Assembly (NCBI RefSeq): GCF_000384235.1 | Contig: NZ_KB913033.1 | Coordinates: 372,001 to 436,000 of the forward strand | Reading direction: 5' to 3' | Source of the DNA: Hydrogenovibrio halophilus DSM 15072 | Lineage (GTDB): Bacteria > Pseudomonadota > Gammaproteobacteria > Thiomicrospirales > Thiomicrospiraceae | Length of the DNA stretch: 64,000 nt | In this document: piece by piece, positions 36,501-46,209 of the stretch | Numbering within the stretch: the first letter of the stretch is position 1 | Layout: the number at the start of each line of letters is the position of its first letter | Notes under the pieces: generated by a model | What the model saw: the letters and a program-made list of their open reading frames with translations, nothing else | Databases searched by the model: none | What the model was told of the DNA's origin: nothing | Position numbers and translations under genes: made by a program

Positions 36501-38111
36501 CTAAGAAGGTCTTGAAACCATGCCATAGCCCGGTTGTGGCGCTTTGGAAACAGGATCGATATGACAATGATTCACCAGCACTTCCAGCGCCGCTTGAAGC
36601 TCGAGAATTGCCAGCTTCCTCCCCCCGCATACCCGCGGACCGGTCAAGAACGGTAAATACGCAGCATGTTGTGCATTGATTTTTCCTTCGGACGAGGCAG
36701 CCCATTCTGGCCGACCTGGCCAAAACCGCATCGGCTGTTGCCAGTGTTTTGGGTGGTTATGCAATCCCACCAACGAAATCGCAACCGCTTGCCCGGCTTG
36801 ATACGCATCCTCATCCGGTTTGGCAAACTGACACACTCTCGTGATAAAAGGCACAGGTGGATAGAGTCGAAGCACTTCCAAAATGAACTGCTGTGCCAGC
36901 GCTGTCGGCTCTCCTGACTCATCGCTGACGCCGCTTTGTTTTAATTCAGAAAGTAACGCAGGTTGTGCCGCTAACAATCGAGCCATCCACTCAACGGTCG
37001 CCGCCGTTGTTTCAGTCGCGGCCATCATATTCTGTACCAACTCCAGCTCCGCAGAAAACTCAGTTGTCAGCTTTTGCAGCCACTGAGCCAGCTCTGTATC
37101 CTCTCGCCAACGTTGCACAATCTGATCTCGTGCTTTGTACAAATTCCGTTGCGCGGATTCAACTTCTTGTGTGGTACCACCAAACAGATCAACCGCCTGC
37201 AACAACATCAGTTCATTGCGCAAAGCTTCCACTTTGTCCAGCGGCCAATAGATCGGTTTAGACAAACCAAATGCTTCCGACACAGCACAAACGGCCGCTT
37301 GCAACGCTCCATGAAACACCGCAGATTTAGCACCTGTTCGGGATGGCAAAAAATCCTGATACAGTGCCTTGAGTCTGGCCAAAGGCACCTTCTGCGTCGC
37401 ACTGTTATAAAAAACCTGGGTCAAACGGCTGCGCTTTTGCCACGCCTCGTTATTCGTGGTAAACCGCCCCTCAGCCAAACTTTCTAGAAACTGATAATTT
37501 TTTATAAAACGCTCAGGTTGACGCAATACGGTTTGAATCTGGCTGGGTTCAGTCATAATCGGAATCGGGAAATTCAAACGCCCATCTTTCCCCGCTGCAC
37601 GCAAATAAAGGTCGTTCAACAAACCAGATAGCTGCGCATAAGCACGTTGATAGGAAAATATGTGCTGAATTCGCCCCAAAATCGGTGGGCGACGCATATC
37701 CGGTCGTCCATCCTGAGAAGATTTCAACCTATATATTTTAAGACCGGCACACTGATGGGAAATCGCTTTCGTAATCAGGGGCAAGTAGGCCCTTGAACGC
37801 AAAACAAACACTGAGACAATGACAGCACCCGAATTTTGAGTTTTTGGCGCAGGGAAGGACGATTGCGCCCCCTCATACCAACTCTGTGCCTCTGTGGCGT
37901 CCGCATGACTCCAACCGGCGTAGCCCACCAATTGACCGTCAGCCCACAACATGACATTGGTCTCCAGTTGCAGATGCTCGCGAACTTTTCCAACCATCAA
38001 CCGATAAGAAAATCCACTGAAAGGCGGGAACGCCGACACCAGGCGATGCACCGCCATTTCGGTTTCATCGTTTGGCTCCCCCACGATGACTTCAGCGTCT
38101 AACGGAGACAT
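36501..38111 (-). CDS. Cytochrome P450 with N-terminal acyltransferase-like domain
   Basis: A 536-residue fusion. The C-terminal 390 residues are a P450 heme monooxygenase: I-helix AATETT (364-369), ExxR E412-VL-R415, the PxRFxPxR-like PMRFWPGRPEW, and the heme loop FLTGPRVCGG with the thiolate C495. No redox-partner domain is attached. The first 125 residues (VMLWADGQLVGYAGWSHAD, VIVSVFVLRSRAYLPLI) resemble in order and spacing the GNAT-like HlyC toxin acyltransferases, but the HlyC catalytic His and Asp are not evident, so this is tentative. The ATG is 2 nt after the tpsA stop, so the protein is co-expressed with the secreted exoprotein. The substrate is unknown. Confidence 0.8.
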   Translation of the reverse strand: MSPLDAEVIVGEPNDETEMAVHRLVSAFPPFSGFSYRLMVGKVREHLQLETNVMLWADGQLVGYAGWSHADATEAQSWYEGAQSSFPAPKTQNSGAVIVSVFVLRSRAYLPLITKAISHQCAGLKIYRLKSSQDGRPDMRRPPILGRIQHIFSYQRAYAQLSGLLNDLYLRAAGKDGRLNFPIPIMTEPSQIQTVLRQPERFIKNYQFLESLAEGRFTTNNEAWQKRSRLTQVFYNSATQKVPLARLKALYQDFLPSRTGAKSAVFHGALQAAVCAVSEAFGLSKPIYWPLDKVEALRNELMLLQAVDLFGGTTQEVESAQRNLYKARDQIVQRWREDTELAQWLQKLTTEFSAELELVQNMMAATETTAATVEWMARLLAAQPALLSELKQSGVSDESGEPTALAQQFILEVLRLYPPVPFITRVCQFAKPDEDAYQAGQAVAISLVGLHNHPKHWQQPMRFWPGRPEWAASSEGKINAQHAAYLPFLTGPRVCGGRKLAILELQAALEVLVNHCHIDPVSKAPQPGYGMVSRPS

Positions 38112-38113
38112 GG

Positions 38114-41100
38114 TTATTGACGTTGCACCACAATGCTTTTAAAGCGCTTGGTGTCAACGCCTGCGCGTTTGGCAGCTGCCACACCCAATAAGGTTACCTG
38201 GTTTTCATCCGCCAGTTCTGCGTCCTGGGGAATCTCAATCACCAGGGTACCGTCTTCGGTCATGCTCACGTCAATCTGGCCTGTTTGACCGTTATCAAAC
38301 GTCACATCAGCCTGAGTGCGTTCTGTTATCACCGCATCAGCCAAATTCGGAGAGCCAACATTCGTTGTTGGCGCTTCAGAGCGGGTTGCCTGCAACGAAT
38401 TACCGCTGTCCTTAACCGTGACCACACTGTCGAGCGTTAAATCAGCACCTGTGGCTGATGAAAAGATCGGTAATCCTTCAAGGCTCACTTCTTCGGTTTG
38501 CACAGAACCCTGACCCAAGTCCATGGTCGACGTGTTTCCATCGACCACGATATTCATGGAAGCCATTGGCTGAGGGACTGTTACTGTTGGTGAACGACTG
38601 TCCGTAATCACGGATGCATTATCCAGCCCCGCCAAAGCATTCACACCTGAGTCAGAGCCAATATTGGCGTTTGTTGAATCCCCTGTTTGATTTGATGATG
38701 TCTCAGGGTTGTTCAACTCGTTATTGTCTCTAACCGGCTCGATAGGTGCTGGAGTCGGTTCCGGTTCCGGTGCTGGCTCCGGTGCTGGTTCCGGTGCTGG
38801 TTCCGGTGCTGGTTCCGGTGCTGGTTCCGGTGCTGGTTCCGGTGCTGGTTCCGGTGCTGGTTCCGGTGCTGGCTCCGGTGCTGGTTCCGGTGCTGGTTCC
38901 GGGGTTGGTTCCGGGGTTGGTTCCGGGGTTGGTTCCGGGGTTGGTTCCGGGGTTGGTTCCGGGGTTGGTTCCGGGGTTGGTTCCGGGGTTGGCTCCGGCG
39001 CAACATCAGTCCCGATCACCCAGGCTTTGGTGTATTCACCTTCACCCTTATCCTGCCAAGCTAAAAAGGGATAATCTATGGCAAGCGTGCTATTAGCCTC
39101 GATATCCCATCCTTCAGAGCCATCTTTAAACGTAGCCAAGGATTGCAGTTCAGCCGTGGTTTTACCATAGTCCGCTTCATCGGCCATACTAGGGTTAGTT
39201 GTTTTGTCAAAATAGCTTGTTGTTACACTACCTGTGTTAGACCCAACTAACCCGCGAACAAGCGATGCATCGCTAACAAGCCCTATCGCATAGCTGTTGC
39301 TTATTTCACCTGTGCTAGTTCCAACTAAACCGCCACCAATATAAAACTCACCAGTGACATTTCCAGTAGCGTAAGACTGCTCAATGTTGCCGTTCATATT
39401 GTGGCCAACTAAACCACCGACAATACCGCTATTTACTCCACCACTTACCATCCCACTAGAATAACTGTTGCTGACAGTTGAGTCTTTATTTCTTCCAGCC
39501 AAGCCGCCGACATAACTATTCCCGCTAACATCACCAGTGGCATAACTCTGCTCAATGGTTGAACTATTATTTACTAAACCAACCAAGCCACCAACATAGT
39601 CTCCTGTTGCGCTCACGTCGCCAGTAGCATAACTTTCACTAATCTGACCGCCCATTTTATTTTCACCATTCAGCCCGACAAGCCCACCTACATTAGATAC
39701 ATTTGCTGTGTCTTCTTCAAGACCGCCAAAAACATCGCCCGTCGCATAGGAATTTATAATCTTACCAACTTTATCGCCACCAACTTCTTTACTACCAACC
39801 AAACCACCGACATTTTCATTACCTCTAACAGTGCCGGTTGAGTAACTATTGCTGATTTCCGCGTCTTCACTCTTCCCAACCAAGCCACCAACATCGGCTG
39901 TTCCCACAACATCAATGGATGCGTCTGAGTCTGTTACATCTGAGTCAGAAACACTGCCAAATAAGCCACCCACGTGGTTAGTACCGGTCACACTGCCCGT
40001 CTGACCAATAACACCTTCAATCGTATCGCCGGCATTGGCCAGTCTTCCGACCACCAAACCAACATGGTCACCACCGGTTACCTCACCAGAAACCGTGATA
40101 TTTTTGATGGTTGCATGATTTGAAATGCCGAACAAGCCGACATAATCCTCGTCAGGTCGATTGATGTAGAACTCGCTGATGCTTCTATTCGCACCATCAA
40201 ACGTTCCCTTAAATTGTCTGTCAAATTGATCAGAATTGTCACCGATGGGCTGCCAGCCACGGTAGATGGGGTTGTTTTCACTATCCACTCCGTCCTGGTT
40301 CCAGCTGGCGGTTGCTGAGGCATCAATATCCGCGCCGAGGGTGTAGCGCCCGAACACGGCCTGGTTCATGCGTTGCAGTTGGTTGACGTTGTGGATTTCG
40401 ACGGAGCCTTGCTGACCAAACACCACATCGTCTTCTCCAGTGTCGGCGGCTTCAAAACGCACGCCACCGTCGTTGGAGCTGGTATTGGCGATTTTGGCGT
40501 TGACATTAATTGTATCCGCGTTGAGCGTCAGGGCGTGGTCTTCTGCCCATTCAACATCGGTTAGCAGGACAATTGATGCGGAGCCGCCGGTATTCTCTGT
40601 GCGAATTTCGACACCATTCTTGCTTAATCGGTTTTGCAGCGCCGTGGCGGTGATGCCCGAATGTTGTTCCGCAGGCTCTTGCTCATCGACAGCGAAATCA
40701 GAGGAAGCTACGAAGGTTAGGCCGCCGTCACCCAGTGTCCAGTTTTCTGTGGTGCCGTTGATGGTGATATGGCTATCACTGTCCGGCGCTTCAAAGTTCA
40801 GCGTGTCATTGTTGAAATCGGTTTCATTGATTTGCAGGTTTGATGCGACCAGGCCTGCGACATCAATCTGCGAGTTCGCGCCGAATATAATCCCGCTGGG
40901 GTTGGTCAGGTAAACCTGCCCATTGGCCGTCAGGTTACCAAGTATCTCGCTGGGATTATTATTGGTCACGCGGTTCAGCGCCACGGCATTGGCATCGGGC
41001 TGGGCAAAGGTGACGGTATTGTCCGCGGCAATATCAAACTGGTTCCAGTCGATGATCAGTTTGGCACCGTTTTGGGTGATGGTCAGGTTATTGCCGTCAA

Positions 41101-43504
41101 TCTCACCAATCTCGCCATCGCCGCTGGTCACCGTGCCACAAGAGGGCATACCGGAGATAATGGCACAAGGTTCTGGTTCTGGGGTTGGCTGAGGTGCAGT
41201 AGAACCATCCACCTGGGTAATATTTGTAGGTTTCGTACTGAAAGCAAAAAGAGCGTCATTAGTTGTTGTAGGGTTTACTACATTCAAAGCGTCGCTCGCA
41301 TCAGTAAAGGTACCTATGGTGCGCGTTGCTGACGTTCTATCGGTATCAGTGCTGAACGCGCTAGCATCGCCCCATAAGTTTAAAATCCCCGAGCCACTTT
41401 TAGCAAATGTATAACTATCAATGCATCCATCAGGATGGGTGCAGCTTATTATTGGTGCTTTAATATCACTATTTTCTCCTACCTCTATATTCAAAGTTCC
41501 ACCTCGTAGCATTATACTATCACCATCAAAGTATAATGATCCTGCTGTCTTTATTGAGGCTTCACCACTTGGAGAAAAACCATAGGCTTCCTTGGTGTTA
41601 TCAATGGTGTTGGAGCCTTTTATGCTTATAGAGCCATTGCCAGACATAATCTCTTTTGTTCCACCTCCTCCCATGGTGATTCCGACGGATGCTACGCCAT
41701 AATAGGTTTGTGTTTTATATCCTCCATGCCCTTCAATTTCTATTGTTCCTTCTCCTCCTGTGTAGATACCCGCAGGGGATAGATAAACTCCCCAGTTTCC
41801 ACCAGTAGCATTAATGGTCGGGCTTCCTTTGCCCCTCATCACTATATTGCCGCCTGTTTGTGAAGCGAGTTCAGATGTGGTACTTTTATCGGCATTCGGG
41901 TCTGTTCTGGCATCTACTATTACTGGAGTTGTTGTATCACTTGCTGTTCTAAAGCCTATGCCCATTATTGAGCTTTGGCCAGAAGCTGCCATTCCTCGCA
42001 TAGAGTCATTGTTTCCTATTGCAAACCCGCTTGCCTGCAAATCACCACCACCCATGGTTATATTTCCACCATAGCTTTTTATATCACTCAACACGGTAAT
42101 CGAACCATCGACACCGCCTGCCATTCGAGCAGCCAAAATGACATTTAGAGGAGACCCAGTGCTACCCGAAATAGGGGCAGCAATATAGATATTTCGATGA
42201 GCCGCCAGGGTTAGTGTTGTTGAGCCGCTGGTTTTGGTAATACTGGAATCCACCGTGATATCGCCATTGCCCTGACCATCGCCCGATGTGCCACCAGTCT
42301 GGATGGTCACGTTGTTGCTATTGAGCGCGGTAGATAGGGTGTTGGCACCCATCCCATTATCAGTCAGCTCAGCACCACCGGCACTGATCGTAAAGTCTGT
42401 TGGGTCAATCAACCACTCACCGGTTTTACCGTTTTCGGCTTTAGTAGTGACTTTCAAGTCCGGCTGTATCTGGACATTGGCGGCGGAGGTTTCAATAAAC
42501 CCGCCATCGCCTGTTTCGGGTGCGCTGGCATCAAGCTTGCCATCGGCGACCACCTCGCCCTGACTCATGCCGCCCATCAGCATGATTTTGCCGTCTTTGC
42601 TGGCGAGGGTTTGCGCTTGAATCACGCCTTCGTTATTGACCACGTTTTTGTAAATGTCGTTTTGCGCCTGGGTGGTCATGACAACATAACCGCCATCGGC
42701 TTGAATCAGCCCGCCGTTTTCCGCCAGCGCATCCAGCACGCCCTGTTCGACTGTGACGGTCATTAAGCCGTCGCCGGTAAAGTCAAGGGTGACGTGATCA
42801 CCAGCGGCAAGGGCGACATTGCCTTGACTGGCGTCAATCGTGCCCTGGTTATTGACTTTATTGGCAATGAGCGCGACCACTCCGCCGTTGGCTTTGATGG
42901 TGCCAAGGTTTTTGATTTCGCCATCACTGAGACCGAGGTTTTTGAAGTTGAGGGTGTTGTTCAAAAAATCTTCGTCAGACAATTCCAGGGTGGAAGCGAT
43001 CAAGCCTCCCACATCGACTTGAGCATTCTGACCAAAGACAAAGCCGTTGGGATTGGTCAGATAAACCTGGCCGTTGGCATTGAGATGGCCCATAATCTGG
43101 CTTGGATTTTGATCTTGAATTCGGTTCAGGGCCGCACTGTTGCTGTCGGGTTGGTGAAAGTTGACAGTGGCGTTTTCGCCAATGTTGAAACTTTGCCAGT
43201 TGGTGATGAGTTTGTCGGTGTTTTGATGAATGTTGAGCGTGTTGCCATCCCGGCTGATTTGGGCCTGACCGTGCTTGACGGTCTCGCCTTGCGGCAAGGT
43301 ATCGGGGTCAATGGCGTAGGCGGCACCTCCACTGCCGATTAACAGGGCGGCGACCGCTCCGACCACACCACTGCGCGGTTTGCCTTTGCCGGTATTGAAT
43401 TCGGCGACGGCCACAAACATCTGTCTGGCTTGTGACCAGACCAGACGAAAAGTATGGTTAAGGGAGGCGCGTTTGGGTTGGCGGTGTCGGTTGTTCATGA
43501 GCAA
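38114..43504 (-). CDS. Two-partner secretion exoprotein (TpsA, filamentous haemagglutinin-like)
   Basis: A 1796-residue secreted protein. An extended signal peptide region ([20 protein letters not shown]) precedes the Sec signal, then a TPS secretion domain (about 65-200) with [18 protein letters not shown] second, complete-looking TPS domain occurs at about 785-905 ([17 protein letters not shown]), which is unusual. GLUG-type repeats (VGGLVG...SYATGDV) fill about 1140-1440. Then about 8 EPTP and 11 EPAP units (about 1500-1585) lead to a C-terminal domain of about 150 residues. Segments near 39.1-40.3 and 41.2-42.2 kb are more A/T-rich than the TPS parts. TpsB, encoded just upstream, should export it. 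An adhesin role is likely but unproven. Confidence 0.92.
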   Translation of the reverse strand: MLMNNRHRQPKRASLNHTFRLVWSQARQMFVAVAEFNTGKGKPRSGVVGAVAALLIGSGGAAYAIDPDTLPQGETVKHGQAQISRDGNTLNIHQNTDKLITNWQSFNIGENATVNFHQPDSNSAALNRIQDQNPSQIMGHLNANGQVYLTNPNGFVFGQNAQVDVGGLIASTLELSDEDFLNNTLNFKNLGLSDGEIKNLGTIKANGGVVALIANKVNNQGTIDASQGNVALAAGDHVTLDFTGDGLMTVTVEQGVLDALAENGGLIQADGGYVVMTTQAQNDIYKNVVNNEGVIQAQTLASKDGKIMLMGGMSQGEVVADGKLDASAPETGDGGFIETSAANVQIQPDLKVTTKAENGKTGEWLIDPTDFTISAGGAELTDNGMGANTLSTALNSNNVTIQTGGTSGDGQGNGDITVDSSITKTSGSTTLTLAAHRNIYIAAPISGSTGSPLNVILAARMAGGVDGSITVLSDIKSYGGNITMGGGDLQASGFAIGNNDSMRGMAASGQSSIMGIGFRTASDTTTPVIVDARTDPNADKSTTSELASQTGGNIVMRGKGSPTINATGGNWGVYLSPAGIYTGGEGTIEIEGHGGYKTQTYYGVASVGITMGGGGTKEIMSGNGSISIKGSNTIDNTKEAYGFSPSGEASIKTAGSLYFDGDSIMLRGGTLNIEVGENSDIKAPIISCTHPDGCIDSYTFAKSGSGILNLWGDASAFSTDTDRTSATRTIGTFTDASDALNVVNPTTTNDALFAFSTKPTNITQVDGSTAPQPTPEPEPCAIISGMPSCGTVTSGDGEIGEIDGNNLTITQNGAKLIIDWNQFDIAADNTVTFAQPDANAVALNRVTNNNPSEILGNLTANGQVYLTNPSGIIFGANSQIDVAGLVASNLQINETDFNNDTLNFEAPDSDSHITINGTTENWTLGDGGLTFVASSDFAVDEQEPAEQHSGITATALQNRLSKNGVEIRTENTGGSASIVLLTDVEWAEDHALTLNADTINVNAKIANTSSNDGGVRFEAADTGEDDVVFGQQGSVEIHNVNQLQRMNQAVFGRYTLGADIDASATASWNQDGVDSENNPIYRGWQPIGDNSDQFDRQFKGTFDGANRSISEFYINRPDEDYVGLFGISNHATIKNITVSGEVTGGDHVGLVVGRLANAGDTIEGVIGQTGSVTGTNHVGGLFGSVSDSDVTDSDASIDVVGTADVGGLVGKSEDAEISNSYSTGTVRGNENVGGLVGSKEVGGDKVGKIINSYATGDVFGGLEEDTANVSNVGGLVGLNGENKMGGQISESYATGDVSATGDYVGGLVGLVNNSSTIEQSYATGDVSGNSYVGGLAGRNKDSTVSNSYSSGMVSGGVNSGIVGGLVGHNMNGNIEQSYATGNVTGEFYIGGGLVGTSTGEISNSYAIGLVSDASLVRGLVGSNTGSVTTSYFDKTTNPSMADEADYGKTTAELQSLATFKDGSEGWDIEANSTLAIDYPFLAWQDKGEGEYTKAWVIGTDVAPEPTPEPTPEPTPEPTPEPTPEPTPEPTPEPTPEPAPEPAPEPAPEPAPEPAPEPAPEPAPEPAPEPAPEPAPEPAPEPEPTPAPIEPVRDNNELNNPETSSNQTGDSTNANIGSDSGVNALAGLDNASVITDSRSPTVTVPQPMASMNIVVDGNTSTMDLGQGSVQTEEVSLEGLPIFSSATGADLTLDSVVTVKDSGNSLQATRSEAPTTNVGSPNLADAVITERTQADVTFDNGQTGQIDVSMTEDGTLVIEIPQDAELADENQVTLLGVAAAKRAGVDTKRFKSIVVQRQ
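38749..39005 (-). repeat. Tandem 12-bp repeats encoding EPTP/EPAP
   Basis: About 19 nearly identical 12-bp units: about eight GAACCAACCCCG followed by about eleven GAACCAGCACCG, read on the minus strand. They encode a rigid proline-rich stalk in TpsA. The near-identity at DNA level suggests recent expansion and possible length variation by slippage. Confidence 0.9.
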
Positions 43505-43571
43505 AACCTCGTGGTATAAATTTCAGAGTGCAACAGTTTTCGGTAAGGGTGACTGGCCTGGTGGCCAGGTC

Positions 43572-45389
43572 TTAAAATCGGGCCATGGCTTGTAACCAAA
43601 AGCGCCCGGAGGTGTCCTCTCCGTCTGAATTGGTGTCAACCAGACTGCGGTCATCAATGTCGTCGTTTATCTTCCATGCGTAACTGGCGCGAAGGCTGTA
43701 GACCTGTGATTTGCTTAAACTGAAACCCAGACCGCCGCTGGTCAGCTGGTAGTCATTGACGCCATTGGTGTTTTGATTGGCAGGGTCATAGCCATCCCAG
43801 GGGTCGGCTTGCAATGACACATGACCGGTATCGACAAAAGCTTGCAGTTGCAGTGTGGCACCATCCAGATTCAACTCTGGCACTTCGTAACGTGTCTCAA
43901 GCGTGGCTTTCCAGCCTTTGTCGCCGGAACCTTCTCCTGTGGTATAGCCACGCACGCCGTTAGGTCCCCCCAGAGTGAATTTTTCACTGGAGTCGAGATT
44001 GTCATTGGTCCATTGACCACTGGCACTGGCCAAAAGGCTTAAACGGCTGGTGATTTTCTGCAGCCGCGTCGCCGACAGTTGCAGTTTTTTGAAAGCCCCA
44101 TGTGTTTGAGCAGAGGCTTGGTCGGCTGAATAATCCAGGCTGTTGCCGGACCGATCCAGATCGCCACGCGTGAGCGCCAGACGGTAGTTGGTCAGGCCGC
44201 CTCCATAGAAACGGTCGAGATGATCCCCATGAAGGGTAAGACTGAGGTTGTGATATTTACGATCCTTGATCTGGGCACTGCCTTGCTGATCTTCCAGTGT
44301 TTTGTACACATACCCACCGCCCAGATACACATTCTGACGACGGCTGCGAATCAGCGGATAGGTCAGGTCGGCATTGGCCGTGGTGGCGCTTCCATTCAGG
44401 TCCAGGTTGCCCAGATCCTTGCCCAGTGCATAAGTCATGTGACTGGCACCAAGGTTGGCGACCAGCCCGGTGTAGCCAACTGGCAGACGGTAGCCCAAGC
44501 GACCGTATTTCAGCTCCATGTCTTCGCTAAACGTCTCTGTGGAGACATTTGCCATCACGGACAGTTGGTCTCCCATACCGCTGAGGTTGTTGATCGCGGC
44601 TGTGCCATTGGCTCGCCAGCGCCCTGTGTAGCGGCTACCGTAGTTATCCGTCCAGACCGAACCGGTATAGCGGTCGGTTGGGTTCAGTTCTATGTCAACA
44701 CGTGTGGTACCAGGCTGGCTGCCTTTTTTTAAATCGGACTTGGCACTCACGCCCGCCAGGTCGCTTAATGTTAGAAGGCCTCGCTCAATTTGAGTGCTAC
44801 GAATGGCCGCGCTTTGCTCGGGATCAAGAGCATGGATCAGGGTTTGGTTCACACGCTTGTCGGTCACATCGACACCGTTTTTTTTGATGTAGCCCTGTGG
44901 CCAATTCTGGGCACCATCGATGCGCCCGGGCTGGATCATAATGATCAAATGCCCTTTGCCGATATCCTGTTCGGGCAAAAAGGCATAGGCCAGGAAATAT
45001 CCCTGGTCTTTCAGATACTGGGTCACGCGATCAGCCAGGTGCTGCAAGCCGTTAAAACCCAGCTCTTTTCCGATGGCATCCTTGATGATTTTTTGCAACT
45101 CGGGTTCTGTGGCCAGGCCCTCATGTCCTTGAAAACGGACTGACTGCAGCGTGATGGTTTGGCCTGTGTCAGGCAAAGGAGGTGGCAATTTACCCTGCCT
45201 GGCGTCCTGTTCATCCATGCCCTGGTTTAATGATTCCAGGTCTTTCAACAGGGAGCCCGCATCAGGCGTTTGCGCAAAAGCGGGAGACGAGATGGCAGCA
45301 CTGCCGATACCGGCCAATGCCATGATCGCTGAAACCAGGGCTTTTCTGGAAATAGAGGGGGATTGATTGACTATCACACTGTTCACCAC
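43572..45389 (-). CDS. Two-partner secretion outer-membrane transporter (TpsB, ShlB/FhaC family)
   Basis: A 605-residue Omp85-superfamily pore. A signal peptide (ALVSAIMALAGIGSAAIS...AFA) is followed by a Pro-rich linker, POTRA domains (about 75-230, with ITLQSVRFQGHEGL and YLKDQGYFLAYAFLPEQDI) and a 16-stranded barrel ending in the terminal Phe (LQAMARF). The diagnostic loop LGGPNGVRGY is present. POTRA domains bind the TPS domain of TpsA in the periplasm. The likely start is GTG 45389, lying in an inverted repeat; the ribosome-binding site is poor, so the start is uncertain. tpsA follows after 67 bp. Confidence 0.93.
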   Translation of the reverse strand: MVNSVIVNQSPSISRKALVSAIMALAGIGSAAISSPAFAQTPDAGSLLKDLESLNQGMDEQDARQGKLPPPLPDTGQTITLQSVRFQGHEGLATEPELQKIIKDAIGKELGFNGLQHLADRVTQYLKDQGYFLAYAFLPEQDIGKGHLIIMIQPGRIDGAQNWPQGYIKKNGVDVTDKRVNQTLIHALDPEQSAAIRSTQIERGLLTLSDLAGVSAKSDLKKGSQPGTTRVDIELNPTDRYTGSVWTDNYGSRYTGRWRANGTAAINNLSGMGDQLSVMANVSTETFSEDMELKYGRLGYRLPVGYTGLVANLGASHMTYALGKDLGNLDLNGSATTANADLTYPLIRSRRQNVYLGGGYVYKTLEDQQGSAQIKDRKYHNLSLTLHGDHLDRFYGGGLTNYRLALTRGDLDRSGNSLDYSADQASAQTHGAFKKLQLSATRLQKITSRLSLLASASGQWTNDNLDSSEKFTLGGPNGVRGYTTGEGSGDKGWKATLETRYEVPELNLDGATLQLQAFVDTGHVSLQADPWDGYDPANQNTNGVNDYQLTSGGLGFSLSKSQVYSLRASYAWKINDDIDDRSLVDTNSDGEDTSGRFWLQAMARF

Positions 45390-45414
45390 TTTTCATGTTT
45401 GTATTTGAAAAGTG
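45387..45414. repeat. 9-bp inverted repeat at the tpsB start
   Basis: CACTTTTCA and TGAAAAGTG, perfect arms 10 bp apart, overlap the predicted tpsB start codon. It could be a regulator binding site or an mRNA hairpin hiding the start. Confidence 0.5.
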
Positions 45415-45489
45415 TAGTGAATGTGCAAAAGAGGAGTTCTCACCTTTTCTGACAACTTCCATAAAAAGCACGGGGGAAGTGCATTCGGC

Positions 45490-46200
45490 TTACAGCGTTT
45501 CTGACCAGACAAAGCCCAGGCGGTTGTAGGTTTCGACTGGCAATGAAACAGAACTGGTCTGAGCCACCTTTTGCCGCAAACGATAAATCATGGAATCCAT
45601 ATTGCGCAGATTGGACAGGTCCTGACCCATATATAACTCTTCCAACAAAGCTTTTCGACCGAACGCTTGCCCTGGTTGGTGACGCAAACATGCCAGAAAG
45701 CGTTTTTCACGGGCCGTTAAATGTACTGAGGCGCCATCCGGACAAATCAGATTTTGTTCAATAATCTGCCAGGCGCTCTGCGCCGATGGTGTGGATGATT
45801 TTTTGATGCTCTGTAACTGAATAATCGCCAACAGCTCATCCAAGTCCACAGGTTTGGGCAAATAATGATCCACCCCTTTCTGATAACCTTTGATCCGCTC
45901 CGGTGTTTGTCCCAGAGCCGTCATCATTAAAATTTTTCCGGGATGTTTTTGTGCCACTGTCTCGTAATGGTCTAATATATCGCCATCGGGCAATAAACGG
46001 TCCAGCAACAGCAAATCAAAACGGGTTGTGTCCAGTTGTGCCAATGCCTGTTGAATAGAACTGACATGGGTCACCTGTACTTTGCGTTTTTGCAGGAAGA
46101 TGATCATTTCTTCAGCCAGATCCTGGTGATCTTCCAAAAAAAGCAGGCTTAACTGGGTGGATGACGAACATGGCTTGACTGACTTTTCCATAAAAAACAT
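45490..46200 (-). CDS. OmpR-type response regulator of the TPS locus
   Basis: A 236-residue regulator. The receiver domain has the acidic pair in LFLEDHQDLAEEM, the phospho-Asp in LLLLDRLLPDGD and the Lys in DHYLPKPVDLD. A winged-helix DNA-binding domain (about 140-236) contains LTAREKRFLACL and NLRNMDSMIYRLRQKV. It lies directly upstream of tpsB on the same strand and only 9 bp from the start of the divergent kinase gene, so it probably forms a pair with that kinase and controls the TPS-P450 operon. Start 46200 or Met at 46191; neither has a clear ribosome-binding site. Confidence 0.88.
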   Translation of the reverse strand: MFFMEKSVKPCSSSTQLSLLFLEDHQDLAEEMIIFLQKRKVQVTHVSSIQQALAQLDTTRFDLLLLDRLLPDGDILDHYETVAQKHPGKILMMTALGQTPERIKGYQKGVDHYLPKPVDLDELLAIIQLQSIKKSSTPSAQSAWQIIEQNLICPDGASVHLTAREKRFLACLRHQPGQAFGRKALLEELYMGQDLSNLRNMDSMIYRLRQKVAQTSSVSLPVETYNRLGFVWSETL

Positions 46201-46209
46201 TTACAACTT

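Noticed and set aside
38749-39005. Possible CRISPR-like array
   Set aside because: The repeats are contiguous 12-bp units with no spacers and encode part of a protein.
38709-39074. Plus-strand frame encoding a Gly-Ser-Ala repeat protein
   Set aside because: It is simply the antisense reading of the EPTP/EPAP repeat in TpsA.
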